Below, piece after piece: positions 42,771 through 50,947 of a stretch of 64,000 nt of DNA. The DNA lies in NCBI RefSeq assembly GCF_014201115.1, contig NZ_JACHDO010000001.1, forward strand, positions 6,262,001 through 6,326,000, given 5' to 3'. The notes under the pieces were generated by a model that was not told the origin of the DNA, did no database searches, and was given only the letters and a program-made list of their open reading frames with translations. Position numbers and translations under genes: made by a program. The DNA comes from Nocardiopsis metallicus (GTDB lineage Bacteria; Actinomycetota; Actinomycetes; Streptosporangiales; Streptosporangiaceae). Position 1 is the stretch's first letter; the number at the start of each line of letters is the position of its first letter.

Positions 42771-44666
42771 GATCTTGCTACCAGGAGCAAGTTCGGCGCC
42801 CTCGGGTTTCGTGGTTTTTGCAGAGGTGTCCGGTTCGGGTGGGCCCGGCTCACGCTGCGATGTCGAACCAGTCCCCGACGATCTCTCGGATTAACCCACC
42901 CAACCCCCGATCAGGCACCCTGCACGATATTCGGTGTTCGATCACCTGCCTTCTGAGCGCGGCGATCATGTCTGAGAAGGCCGGATCGGTCTTGGACCGA
43001 TACCAGGGCTGGTGATAGCGGCGGGCAGCCACGTCCGCTTGCCCCTGGCCGTGCCACCGATACCAGACCACCACCAGGCTGTAAGCCAGCAGCTGGAAGG
43101 GGACCGTGCGCTCCACCGCGGCGCGGGTGCGGTTTTGGGCCTGCTCCAACCCCAGATGGGCACGACTGTCCTGGAAACACACCTCGATCGGCCACCGGTC
43201 GGCATAGCGCCGCACGATCTCTTCAGCGGGGCTGGTGGTATCGGTGCTCAACAACGCCACCTCGTAGGGTTGGGGGCTGTGCGGGTTGCGCACCAAAATC
43301 AGGCGCAGGGGTGTGGGGCCCAGGGAGCGCACCCACCGGCAGTCGATGACGGCCATCTCCTGGCCGGTGCCGTTGCCGGAAGCGACGAAGTGGGCGGTGG
43401 CGGCGATCTGTTCGGGGGTGCCCAACCGGGGGCCCGCGTAGCGGGGCCGCCCGGGCCGGGTGGGGGTGCCCGCCGGTGCGGGTGGGGGAACCTGGTGCAG
43501 GACCGCGGTGGCCGCCAGACGAAAAGTCCAGGTCATGGTGGTGGGCAGGGCTCTTAGTGCTGGGCTGTGGTAGGCGGAGTCGGCCACCACGTGCAGGGTG
43601 CGGTCGGGAAACTGGTGGGCCAGGCGGGTGGCCAGAGCGATCGCGGTCTCGGTCTTGGTGGGTTGCTGGGCGGTGTCGGTCTGGTCGGCGGGGCCGGCTG
43701 GGCCGCCGCTGGTGGGGGTGGTGGCTTGCAGTACCTGGGCTAGGGCCTGCTCATGGGCGTGTTGGGCGGTGGCTAGTTCCCGGGCGCACCGGTTCAGGCG
43801 CTCTTTGAGGGCGGGTGCGGGGTCGGGGCCGGGCAGGCGGTGTCCCGCCGGTAGGGCGGCTTCCTTGTCCAGGCGCAGCTGCAGACCATGGTGGGCCTGA
43901 GCGTGGCGGGTGCGGGCGCTGTCCAGGACGCGGGCGGTGGCGGCAGTGCTGGAGGTGTGTGCGGTCTGGGGGTGGGGCATCGGGCCGTTGTGGCCTGCTT
44001 TGCCGGGGCTTCGTTTGGTGGTTGAGGGTCGCCAGCACGCGGTCAGCACGGGTAGGGCCAGGGCTGTGGTCCTGCCGGGCAGACGGACGGCCAGGGCGGT
44101 GACCACGAAGCACACACCCCAGGCCAGGGGGTTGTTTTTGGGTCGGGCTCCGTCGTGTTGGCGCAACCGGCCCCAGACGCGGCGGCCCCACCGTTTGATC
44201 AGGGTGTCATCGATGACCAGGGTCAGGTCCTGGCCGGGGTGGGTGAAGGCCTGGGTGATGAGGTGGGCCATGGTCAGGCCCAGGTGGTGGGGGTCCCATT
44301 TGCGGCGGGAGAAGAAGGCGTGGGCGCGGTCGTGGTGCCAGTGGCGGGCCAGGCCGGAGCCGGTGAGTATGCCGCACACGGTGCGGGGTCCGGTGTGGGT
44401 GATCAGGCCGGTGATCAGGGCGGTGAAGGTGGTGAAGGTGGGTCGGGTGAAGTGGGGCCAAAAGTGGGTGAGGAGCCGTTGCAGGCAGGGCGGTAGGGTG
44501 GGGTGTGGGAGCATCAGCGAGCCTCTTTGCGGTGACTGGTTGATGCTCCCTTTGTCGTGTGCGGGGCGGGTGGTTGTCCAGGTTCACACCAAAGCACTCA
44601 CGAGCGGACACTTCTCCAAAAACCACGAAACCCGAGGGCGCCGAACTTGCTCCTGGTAGCAAGATC
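42771..44666. mobile_element. Insertion sequence with ~62-bp terminal inverted repeats
   Basis: About 1.9 kb. The left end (42771-42832) and right end (44605-44666) are inverted copies beginning GATCTTGCTACCAGGAGCAA. The first 50 bases are identical and the full 62 differ at two positions. One transposase gene fills the element. Both ends finish in GATC, which is its own complement, so it may be either the element tip or a four-base target duplication. The intact transposase and near-perfect ends suggest recent activity. Confidence 0.9.
42850..44514 (-). CDS. IS4/IS701-superfamily DDE transposase
   Basis: 554 aa. DDE residues are visible: DLTLVIDDTLIKRW (first Asp), LHVVADSAYHSPAL (second Asp) and RWPIEVCFQDSRAHLGLEQA (Glu). 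AVERTVPFQLLAYSLVVVWY follows. A long central region between the first and second Asp (about 180 residues, Pro/Gln/Thr-rich) is larger than in most IS4 enzymes. It fills the insertion sequence and ends close to the left inverted repeat. The frame is intact. Confidence 0.9.
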   Translation of the reverse strand: MLPHPTLPPCLQRLLTHFWPHFTRPTFTTFTALITGLITHTGPRTVCGILTGSGLARHWHHDRAHAFFSRRKWDPHHLGLTMAHLITQAFTHPGQDLTLVIDDTLIKRWGRRVWGRLRQHDGARPKNNPLAWGVCFVVTALAVRLPGRTTALALPVLTACWRPSTTKRSPGKAGHNGPMPHPQTAHTSSTAATARVLDSARTRHAQAHHGLQLRLDKEAALPAGHRLPGPDPAPALKERLNRCARELATAQHAHEQALAQVLQATTPTSGGPAGPADQTDTAQQPTKTETAIALATRLAHQFPDRTLHVVADSAYHSPALRALPTTMTWTFRLAATAVLHQVPPPAPAGTPTRPGRPRYAGPRLGTPEQIAATAHFVASGNGTGQEMAVIDCRWVRSLGPTPLRLILVRNPHSPQPYEVALLSTDTTSPAEEIVRRYADRWPIEVCFQDSRAHLGLEQAQNRTRAAVERTVPFQLLAYSLVVVWYRWHGQGQADVAARRYHQPWYRSKTDPAFSDMIAALRRQVIEHRISCRVPDRGLGGLIREIVGDWFDIAA

Positions 44667-44751
44667 ATCCTTGAAAAAGGGGCCGAAACCGGGCCCGGGG
44701 ACGTGGCGGGCCGCTGGTGGTGTTCGCTGACACGGGTGACCGGGTGACCGG

Positions 44752-44795
44752 GTGACCGGCCGCGACACGCGAACCGATCCGCGCAGGGCTGGGGA
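44752..44795 (-). repeat. Outer inverted repeat, right copy
   Basis: Inverted copy of 42601-42644 with a single G/A mismatch. It starts immediately after the CGGGTGAC tandem repeats. Confidence 0.85.
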
Positions 44796-44835
44796 ACCGG
44801 GGGAACCGCAACCCGAGTCCCAGGTCCCAGGTCCA

Positions 44836-44885
44836 GGCCCCAGGCCTCACATAGGCCTCCGGCCCCAGGCCTCACACAGGCCTCC
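44836..44885 (+). repeat. 25-bp tandem duplication
   Basis: GGCCCCAGGCCTCACATAGG plus CCTCC (44836) is repeated at 44861 with one base changed (T to C), followed by a partial third GGCCCCACA. Confidence 0.85.
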
Positions 44886-45031
44886 GGCCCCACATCGGAG
44901 TTAATTCACAGCATCACGCTATGCCGGGCTCCGCGCAGGGGCAACGGATGCCGGTCGGCAACAGGTCGTTTCGCCGGTGGGCTCCGCCAGCGCACTCCTC
45001 CAGCGGTGTCACGGGCCCCAGCGTGAGCGAG

Positions 45032-45093
45032 TGACGTCGACTTCGGGCGAGGTCGCTTGACATGACGTCACTCGTGGAGTCATTATGACGTCA
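45032..45093 (+). promoter_or_regulatory. Promoter with TGACGTCA operators
   Basis: TGACGTCG (45032), TGACGTCA (45063) and TGACGTCA (45086, ending on the A of the ATG at 45093). TTGACA at 45057 and CATTAT at 45081 form a likely -35/-10 pair. Two further copies lie inside the gene: TGACGTCA at 45322 and TGACATCA at 45364. The evenly placed 8-base palindromes suit a ribbon-helix-helix repressor, most simply the product of this gene. Confidence 0.7.
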
Positions 45094-45644
45094 TGGATTT
45101 GACGCCGTATGCCGACGAACTCCGCCGACAGCTCCTGGCGGCCGCCGAGGCCGGGGATGAAGAGACCCGGGCCACCGCCGAGCGCCTCAGCGTCTCGCTG
45201 GAGCCCGCTGCCCGACTGGCCCTGCTTGATGTGCTCTCCGCCGCCGCGGACGAGATCACGAGGGAGATGGCTCCTGGTTCGGTGGAGGTGCGCCTGCGCG
45301 GGCGGCAGGCTGACTTCATAGTGACGTCACCCGAGTTCGACGAGGCGGGGGAAGGTGGCGTCGTGACATCACAGGGGGGCCACCAGGGTGAAGCCGCGGG
45401 CTCCGGCCGCACGCCCGCGGGACAGGCCCTGATCGATGGCGAGGACGGAGGAACCTCACGGATCACCCTCCGTCTGCCCGACCAACTCAAGCAGCTTGTC
45501 GAGGAGGCCGCCCGGGGGGAGGGGCTGTCCGTCAACGCCTGGCTGGTGCGCGCGGTCGCCGCGTCGCTCGACGGCGGCGGCCCCCGGCCCGGCACCCGGC
45601 GCACACGCCAGATCGGCCGCGGCCACACCGGCTGGGTCCGGTGA
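45093..45644 (+). CDS. HicB/Arc-like ribbon-helix-helix regulator
   Basis: 183 aa. The C-terminal segment SRITLRLPDQLKQLVEEAAR, then GEGLSVNAWLVRAVAASLDG, is a ribbon-helix-helix DNA-binding domain as in HicB-type antitoxins; the N-terminal ~100 residues (MDLTPYADELRRQLLAAAEA) form a helical domain. No HicA toxin is next to it. TGACGTCA palindromes overlap its promoter and start codon, pointing to autorepression. Its stop overlaps a possible GTG start of the DUF4097 gene, so it is the first gene and probable regulator of the downstream transporter-P450 operon. Confidence 0.8.
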   Translation: MDLTPYADELRRQLLAAAEAGDEETRATAERLSVSLEPAARLALLDVLSAAADEITREMAPGSVEVRLRGRQADFIVTSPEFDEAGEGGVVTSQGGHQGEAAGSGRTPAGQALIDGEDGGTSRITLRLPDQLKQLVEEAARGEGLSVNAWLVRAVAASLDGGGPRPGTRRTRQIGRGHTGWVR

Positions 45645-45718
45645 CCAGTACCGACCACCCGAGCACCGCGTCTCCCGGAAGCGGAGACGACCACCGACGC
45701 CACACCAGGGAGACGAAC

Positions 45719-46516
45719 GTGCCGACCTTCAACACCTCCGAACCGATCACCGCCGACATCACCGTGGTCTCCGGAAACCTCCAGATCATCGCCGGAGACC
45801 GCACCGAGACCACCGTCGAGGTCCGTCCGCGCATCGCAGACAAGGACAACGACGTACGCGCCGCGGAGCTGGTCGAGGTCGACTACGCCAGCGGCCGCCT
45901 CGAAGTACGCGACCCCCAGCCCTCGGTGCTGGGGCGCGTGATCGGGCGCAAGGGCATGGTCGACATCACCGTCGAACTTCCCGCGGGTTCGCGCGTGCAC
46001 GCCACGGGCGGGTTCGGCAACGTCCGCTGCGAGGGCGTGCTCGGCCCGTCCGAGCTCTCCGTCTCGACCGGCAACATCACGGTGGACCGTGTCAGGGGTA
46101 ACGCCAAGCTCACCGTGGGCCACGGTTCGATCCGGGCGGAGGAGATCGGCGGATCGGCGGTGGCCAAGTCCACCAGCGGCGCCATCACCCTCGGCCAGGT
46201 CACCGGGGAGCTGCGGGCCAACTCCGCGCACAGCGACATCACCGTCGACCGCGCCCTGGGCCCGGTCACCGCGCGCACCACCCACGGCAGCGTCCGGATC
46301 GGCCGGGTTCCGGAGGGCAGCGTCGACGTGGAGTCCTCCTACGGCGAGCTGGAGGTCGGTGTGCCGGAGGGCACCGCGGCCTGGTTGGACGTGCTCTCCA
46401 CCAAGGGCGTCGTACGCAGCTCCCTGGAAGCCGCCGATGGACCCGCCACCACCGAACGGACCGTCGAGGTCCGGGCCCGCAGCGTCTGGGGCGACATCCT
46501 GATCCACCGTTCCTGA
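45719..46516 (+). CDS. DUF4097-family beta-helix protein
   Basis: About 265 aa made of short repeated strands (SVSTGNITVDRVRGNAKLTV, KSTSGAITLGQVTGELRANS, ARTTHGSVRIGRVPEGSVDV), the pattern of the DUF4097 right-handed beta-helix. There is no signal peptide. GTG 45719, preceded by AGGGAG, gives the family N-terminus PTFNTSEPITADITVVSG; a GTG at 45641 overlapping the previous stop is the alternative. Members often accompany ABC-2 transporters, as here. Function unknown. Confidence 0.88.
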   Translation: MPTFNTSEPITADITVVSGNLQIIAGDRTETTVEVRPRIADKDNDVRAAELVEVDYASGRLEVRDPQPSVLGRVIGRKGMVDITVELPAGSRVHATGGFGNVRCEGVLGPSELSVSTGNITVDRVRGNAKLTVGHGSIRAEEIGGSAVAKSTSGAITLGQVTGELRANSAHSDITVDRALGPVTARTTHGSVRIGRVPEGSVDVESSYGELEVGVPEGTAAWLDVLSTKGVVRSSLEAADGPATTERTVEVRARSVWGDILIHRS

Positions 46517-46544
46517 CACCGGAGCACACAGAGGCGAGGCAGAC

Positions 46545-47510
46545 ATGGCACAGCACACTCCCCCCGCGGCCATCACCGCCACGGGGTTACACAAGGCCTA
46601 CGGCGACCACGTCGTCCTGGACGGTGTGGACCTGCGGGTCCAGGCGGGGACCGTGTTCTCGCTGCTCGGCCCGAACGGGGCCGGCAAGACCACCATCGTG
46701 AAGATCCTGTCCACGCTGATCAGCGCCGACAGCGGCAGAGCCGGAGTCCTCGGGCACGACGTGGCGACCCGACCCGAGGCGGTGCGCGCCGCGATCGGGG
46801 TCACCGGTCAGTACTCGGCGGTCGACGGCCTGCTCACCGGGCGCGAGAACCTGATGCTGATGGCGAGGCTCCACCGCCTGGGGCGGGCCCGGGGACGGCG
46901 CCGTGCCGACGAGCTGCTGGAGCACTTCGACCTGGTCGACGCGGCGGGCAAACCCGCCTCCACCTACTCCGGGGGTATGCGCCGACGGCTCGACCTGGCG
47001 ATGACCCTGATGGGCGGGCCCCGGCTCATCTTCCTCGACGAGCCGACCACGGGGCTGGACCCGCGCAGCCGCCGGGACATGTGGCAGATCATCCGCGACC
47101 TGGTGGCCGACGGTGTCACCGTCTTCCTCACCACGCAGTACCTGGAGGAGGCCGACCAGCTCGCCGACCGGATCGCGGTGCTCGACCACGGCAGGATCGT
47201 GGCCCAGGGCACCGCCGCCGAGCTCAAACGCCGCGTCCCCGGCGGCCACGTCCGGCTGCGCTTCACCGGGACCGAAGCCCTGGAGTCCGCGACCCGGGTG
47301 CTGGGCGGCGAGGCCGACGACGATGCCCTGGCGCTCAGGGTTCCCGGAAACGGAGGCGTCGCCTCCCTGCGGGACCTGCTGAAACGCCTGGACGACGCGT
47401 CCATCCATCCGGAGGAGCTGTCGGTGCGGACCCCGGCCCTGGACGACGTGTTCCTCGCGCTCACCGGCCGCCGCAGCGCAGACGACGACACACGGAAGGC
47501 GAGCCGATGA
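46545..47510 (+). CDS. DrrA-type ABC transporter ATP-binding protein
   Basis: 321 aa. Walker A GPNGAGKTT at residues 42-50, signature YSGGMRRRLDLA, Walker B LIFLDEPTTGLDP, and the DrrA-type C-terminal extension (RTPALDDVFLALTGR). Drives an ABC-2 exporter of the daunorubicin-resistance class. It overlaps the permease by four bases. The operon with a P450 suggests export of a hydrophobic metabolite. Confidence 0.94.
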   Translation: MAQHTPPAAITATGLHKAYGDHVVLDGVDLRVQAGTVFSLLGPNGAGKTTIVKILSTLISADSGRAGVLGHDVATRPEAVRAAIGVTGQYSAVDGLLTGRENLMLMARLHRLGRARGRRRADELLEHFDLVDAAGKPASTYSGGMRRRLDLAMTLMGGPRLIFLDEPTTGLDPRSRRDMWQIIRDLVADGVTVFLTTQYLEEADQLADRIAVLDHGRIVAQGTAAELKRRVPGGHVRLRFTGTEALESATRVLGGEADDDALALRVPGNGGVASLRDLLKRLDDASIHPEELSVRTPALDDVFLALTGRRSADDDTRKASR

Positions 47511-48295
47511 CCGCCCTCTCCCACGCCCTCGGCGACTCGGCCACGATGGTCGCCCGCCAGCTGCTGCACATGCGGCGCTATCCGTCCATGACGCTGACCC
47601 TCATGGGCATGCCCATCGTCTTCATGCTGCTGTTCGTGTACGTCTTCGGCGGTGCGATGGGCGCTGGGGGAGCCGTCGGCAACCGCGCCGACTACGCCAA
47701 CTACATCGCGCCCGGAATCCTGCTGATCACGGTGGCCAGCGCGGCGCAGGGCACGGCCATCTCGGTGGCCATGGACATGACCGAGGGGATCGTCGCACGG
47801 TTCCGCACCATGGCGATCGCCCGGGTCTCGGTGCTGACCGGTCACGTTGTCGGCAGCCTGATCCAGGCGATGCTGACGGTGGCCGCGGTCACCGCCGTGG
47901 CGCTGCTCGTCGGATTCCGTCCCAGCGCGGGCCCGGCCGAGTGGCTGGCGGCCCTCGGCCTCCTGGCCGCGGTCTCGTTCGCGCTGACGTGGTTCTCGGT
48001 GGCGCTGGGGCTGGTCGCCAAGACCGTCGAGTCGGCCAGCAATCTGCCGTTACCCCTGGTCTTCCTCCCCTTCCTCGGCAGCGGGTTCGTGCCCACCGAG
48101 ACCCTGCCTGCGGGAATCCGGTGGTTCGCCGAGTACCAGCCCTTCACACCGATCATCGAGACCCTGCGCGGGCTGCTGACCGGTACCGAGATCGGGAGCA
48201 GCGGCATCCAGGCCCTCGCCTGGTGCGCCGCCATCGCCCTGGCCTCCTACCTGTGGGCCAGGAAGCTGTACAACCGCGACCCCTCCGGCTCCTGA
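47507..48295 (+). CDS. DrrB-type ABC-2 transporter permease
   Basis: 262 aa with six hydrophobic helices; ARFRTMAIARVSVLTGHVVG and VFLPFLGSGFVPTETLPAGI are typical of DrrB permeases. ATG 47507 overlaps the ATPase stop (ATGA). It forms the membrane part of the exporter whose ATPase precedes it. Confidence 0.93.
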   Translation: MTALSHALGDSATMVARQLLHMRRYPSMTLTLMGMPIVFMLLFVYVFGGAMGAGGAVGNRADYANYIAPGILLITVASAAQGTAISVAMDMTEGIVARFRTMAIARVSVLTGHVVGSLIQAMLTVAAVTAVALLVGFRPSAGPAEWLAALGLLAAVSFALTWFSVALGLVAKTVESASNLPLPLVFLPFLGSGFVPTETLPAGIRWFAEYQPFTPIIETLRGLLTGTEIGSSGIQALAWCAAIALASYLWARKLYNRDPSGS

Positions 48296-48351
48296 CCGGG
48301 AACCGGAGACGACCGGAACGAACACCCAGTACCGAGAGAAGAGGAACGGCC

Positions 48352-49560
48352 GTGAACGAGACCCCCCACCACCTCACCGCGATGCCCGCGCGACGCCGTC
48401 CGGGCTGCCCCTTCGCCCCTCCGCCGGAGCTGGTCGAAGCCCGTGAGCACGGGCCGATCAGTCGGCTCTCCTTCCCGGACGGGCACCAGGGCTGGCTGGT
48501 GACCGGGTACGAACTGGTGAGGTCGATCCTGGCGGACCCGCGGTTCAGCTCGCGCAAGGAGCTCATGAGCCACCACCCGCTGATCGACTACAGCGGTATC
48601 GAAGTCCCTCCGGCGCTGCCCGGCGAGTTCCTCCTCATGGACGAGCCGCAGCACAGCCGTTACCGCAAGCCGCTGGTGCGCAAGTTCACCGCCCGGCGGA
48701 TGCGCATGCTCACCGAGCGGGTCGAGCAGATCACCGCCGAGCACCTGGACGCCATGGAGGAGGCCGGGCCGCCAGCGGACCTGGTGACCGCGTTCGCCAA
48801 GCCCGTCCCCGCCATGATGATCTGCGAGCTGCTGGGTGTGCCCTACGAGGACCGGGGCTCCTTCCAGGAACAGGTCGAGTCGTTCATGGACGGTGAGACC
48901 AGCGACGAGGACCTGTTCGCGGCCTACACCGCCACCCAGGAGTACCTCGCGGGGCTGGTGGCCGCCAAACGCGCGAACCCCACCGATGACGTGCTCAGCG
49001 ACCTCACCCACAGCGATCTGACCGACGAGGAACTTCAGGGGATGGCCCTGCTCCTGCTGGCCGCCGGGTTCGACACCACCGCGAACACGATCGCCCTGGG
49101 CACCCTCGCGCTGTTGCGCGCCCCGGAGCAGCTGGCCGCGCTGCGCGGCGACCGCGGACTGGCCGACGGGGCGGTGGAGGAGCTGCTGCGCTACCTGAGC
49201 GTCGCCAAGACGTTCGTGAGGACGGCGTTGGAGGACGTCGAGCTGGGCGGGCAGACCATCGGGGCCGGTACGGCGGTCGTCCTGTCGCTCAACACCGCCA
49301 ACCGCGACCCCGAGCGCTTCACCGACCCCCACGCGCTCGATATTCGCAGGCAGGAGGGCGGTCACCTGGCCTTCGGTCACGGCGCCCACCTGTGCCTGGG
49401 GCAGCAGTTGGCCCGCGTCGAGTTGGGGGTCGCGCTCCCCGCGCTGTTCGACCGCTTTCCGACGCTGCGCCTGGCCGTCCCGGCCGACGAGCTCCGGCTG
49501 CGCCCGGAGACCGCGGACATCTACGGGGTGAAGAGCCTCCCGGTCACCTGGGACACGTGA
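48352..49560 (+). CDS. Cytochrome P450
   Basis: Haem monooxygenase of 402 aa. I-helix AAGFDTTANT, K-helix EELLRYLSV (ExxR), and the haem loop FGHGAHLCLGQQLA with Cys348 as the ligand. It resembles CYP105/CYP107-type actinobacterial P450s acting on secondary metabolites or xenobiotics; no ferredoxin gene is adjacent. GTG 48352 has GAGAAGAGGAA upstream. It lies 57 bases after the DrrB-like permease and is probably in the same operon. Confidence 0.95.
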   Translation: MNETPHHLTAMPARRRPGCPFAPPPELVEAREHGPISRLSFPDGHQGWLVTGYELVRSILADPRFSSRKELMSHHPLIDYSGIEVPPALPGEFLLMDEPQHSRYRKPLVRKFTARRMRMLTERVEQITAEHLDAMEEAGPPADLVTAFAKPVPAMMICELLGVPYEDRGSFQEQVESFMDGETSDEDLFAAYTATQEYLAGLVAAKRANPTDDVLSDLTHSDLTDEELQGMALLLLAAGFDTTANTIALGTLALLRAPEQLAALRGDRGLADGAVEELLRYLSVAKTFVRTALEDVELGGQTIGAGTAVVLSLNTANRDPERFTDPHALDIRRQEGGHLAFGHGAHLCLGQQLARVELGVALPALFDRFPTLRLAVPADELRLRPETADIYGVKSLPVTWDT

Positions 49561-49631
49561 GGGCGACCCGCTGACCCGGTCCACCGCCGGGGGCGGTCGC
49601 CGCCTTTGGTGGTGGGACCGGCAACGAAAGA

Positions 49632-49652
49632 AGGCCCTGCTGAGCAGGGCCT
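49632..49652. terminator. Bidirectional hairpin after the P450 gene
   Basis: AGGCCCTGCT-G-AGCAGGGCCT (effective loop three bases). On the minus strand it is followed by TCTTTCGTT, as expected for the terminator of a tRNA gene ending just to its right; on the plus strand it would end the P450 operon. Confidence 0.75.
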
Positions 49653-49658
49653 CCGTTT

Positions 49659-49690
49659 GTGTCCGAGGGGGGACTCGAACCATCCCCCCA
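49659..49690 (-). other. tRNA 3'-end fragment, candidate attachment site
   Basis: On the minus strand, GGTTCGAGTCCCCCC followed by TCGGACAC is a tRNA T-loop, T-stem 3' side and acceptor 3' strand. A terminator hairpin directly follows. The 5' half of a tRNA, including a matching GTGTCCGA, is absent, and the T-stem 5' side does not pair fully. So this is a 3' fragment, as left by site-specific integration into a tRNA gene. Confidence 0.6.
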
Positions 49691-49750
49691 CAGGGCCCGA
49701 GCCCGCTGGTTCTGAGCGCGGATCTGTCGCTGGACGGGCGGTGACCTGCA

Positions 49751-50533
49751 ATGAATTCTTCCCGCTGGTCCCGTTGGACGACTATCGCCGCCGTGCTGCT
49801 CTTGGCCGTGATCGCGGCGGTGGTCTCCTACTCCCACATGTACGAACTCGCGCTGCGACACGGTGAGCCTGAATGGCGCGCGGCTCTGTTCCCGCTTTCG
49901 GTCGACGGCATGATCGTTGCTTCCTCCATGACGCTGCTGAGCGACGCCCGAAACGGTCGCAAGGGCGGTCTGCTGCCGTGGAGTCTGTTGATCATCGGGT
50001 CAGCCGCGTCGTTGGCGGCGAACGTGGCGGTGGCCGACCCCACGATGTGGTCGCGCATCATCCATGCTTGGCCGTCTTTCGCGCTGATCGGTGCGTACGA
50101 GTTGCTCATGCGGGCGTTCCGTACGGCGGCCAGGTGCGTACGCAGTGCGTCCGCAGAAGAGGAGCAGCTACTTACCGGCAGCGGATCCGAAGAGACACCG
50201 GAAGCACCCGACACGACGGTTGTCGACAACAGGAGCTCCCAGAGCTACCTCCATGTCGTGCCCACACCGAGCACCCATGCCACAAGCAGAGACTCCTGGA
50301 CTGAGGGTGCATCCGAACCTGCTGTGCCGCCCAGCGTCCAAGTGGAGGCGTGGAAGTGGGCGCTCAAGAACCGCAGGAAGGACGGAAAGATTCCCACCGG
50401 AAAGGAGATCGGCAACGCCTTCGGTCGTAAGGAGCGGTGGGGCCGTCTCATTAAGGAGTGGGGCGAAGCAGGGCGCTTCGATCAGGAAGCCATGGAAGAA
50501 GCGCCCGAGACAGTGTCCGTCAGCTCGCGCTAG
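49751..50533 (+). CDS. DUF2637-family membrane protein (integrative-element type)
   Basis: 260 aa with four membrane helices in the first 125 residues (WTTIAAVLLLAVIAAVVSYS, FPLSVDGMIVASSMTLLSDA, SLLIIGSAASLAANVAVADP, AWPSFALIGAYELLMRAF), a Ser/Thr-rich linker, and a basic C-terminal domain (IPTGKEIGNAFGRKERWGRL) that resembles a DNA-binding helix pair. DUF2637 proteins are typical of actinomycete integrative conjugative elements and plasmids, near spread and transfer genes. No integrase, traB or replication gene is nearby, so this appears to be a remnant. Confidence 0.85.
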   Translation: MNSSRWSRWTTIAAVLLLAVIAAVVSYSHMYELALRHGEPEWRAALFPLSVDGMIVASSMTLLSDARNGRKGGLLPWSLLIIGSAASLAANVAVADPTMWSRIIHAWPSFALIGAYELLMRAFRTAARCVRSASAEEEQLLTGSGSEETPEAPDTTVVDNRSSQSYLHVVPTPSTHATSRDSWTEGASEPAVPPSVQVEAWKWALKNRRKDGKIPTGKEIGNAFGRKERWGRLIKEWGEAGRFDQEAMEEAPETVSVSSR

Positions 50534-50544
50534 GACGTTCCTTC

Positions 50545-50793
50545 TCCGGTGTGGACGTCCCTTCCGGACCGTAGACACCAGCACCCCGACGGCCTCTTCG
50601 CCTTGGAGGCCCATCCTGCAACGTGGACGGTCCTTTCGGGCCGTGTACACCCTGTGGGCGGACGATGTGGAACTGGTGTGCGCAGACCTGCAACATGGAC
50701 GGTCCCTCCGAACCGTGGACACCACGCACAGGCCGCTCCCACGGGGATGGGTCGGGGCCTGCAACATGGACGGTCCCTCCGGACCGTGGACAC
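50545..50793 (-). repeat. Four 34-bp palindrome-containing repeats at a 71-72-bp period
   Basis: Copies at 50545, 50617, 50689 and 50760, with 37-38 unrelated bases between them. The best copies read TGCAACATGGACGGTCCCTC then CGGACCGTGGACAC. Each holds the inverted repeat ACGGTCC-N4-GGACCGT or a variant. Copies 3 and 4 differ at one base, copy 2 at about five, copy 1 at about ten, a gradient of decay leftwards. A/T-richer sequence follows copy 4. The region has no supported gene. It may be a transfer locus, an iteron array or a degenerate CRISPR-like array. Confidence 0.85.
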
Positions 50794-50882
50794 AGTATTT
50801 GAACTGGGTAAATGCAACCAGGTGCGACGAGCTTGGGGAAGCACACGGGTGGATCGTGTCTTGATGGGTGTTTTCGCGCTTA

Positions 50883-50919
50883 GGAACCTCCCGAGGTTCG
50901 TCTGAGTACTGGAGGTTCC
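50883..50919. repeat. 9-bp inverted repeat
   Basis: GGAACCTCC (50883) and GGAGGTTCC (50911) with a 19-base spacer, just before the truncated MFS gene. It could be a weak terminator or a boundary of the element remnant. Confidence 0.45.
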
Positions 50920-50947
50920 CAATGTGCCCCCTGTGAGGCTGTCGTGT

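Larger units (their letters stand above)
44515..45092. other. Non-coding DNA between the IS and the RHH gene
   Basis: It holds the right IS end, the right outer inverted repeat (44752-44795), three tandem copies of CGGGTGAC around 44733-44758, a 25-bp tandem duplication (44836-44885), and the promoter/operator region of the next operon. No credible gene. Confidence 0.6.

Noticed and set aside
45093..45644. HicAB toxin-antitoxin pair
   Set aside because: Only the RHH/HicB-like partner is present; neighbours are DUF4097 and transporter genes, so I call it a regulator.
49659..49770. Complete tRNA gene on the minus strand
   Set aside because: No matching 5' acceptor strand or anticodon arm can be found upstream of the T-loop; only a 3' fragment is present.
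50545..50793. Definite CRISPR array
   Set aside because: Repeats differ at up to ten positions, only four copies exist and no cas genes are in the window; reported as a repeat of unknown role instead.
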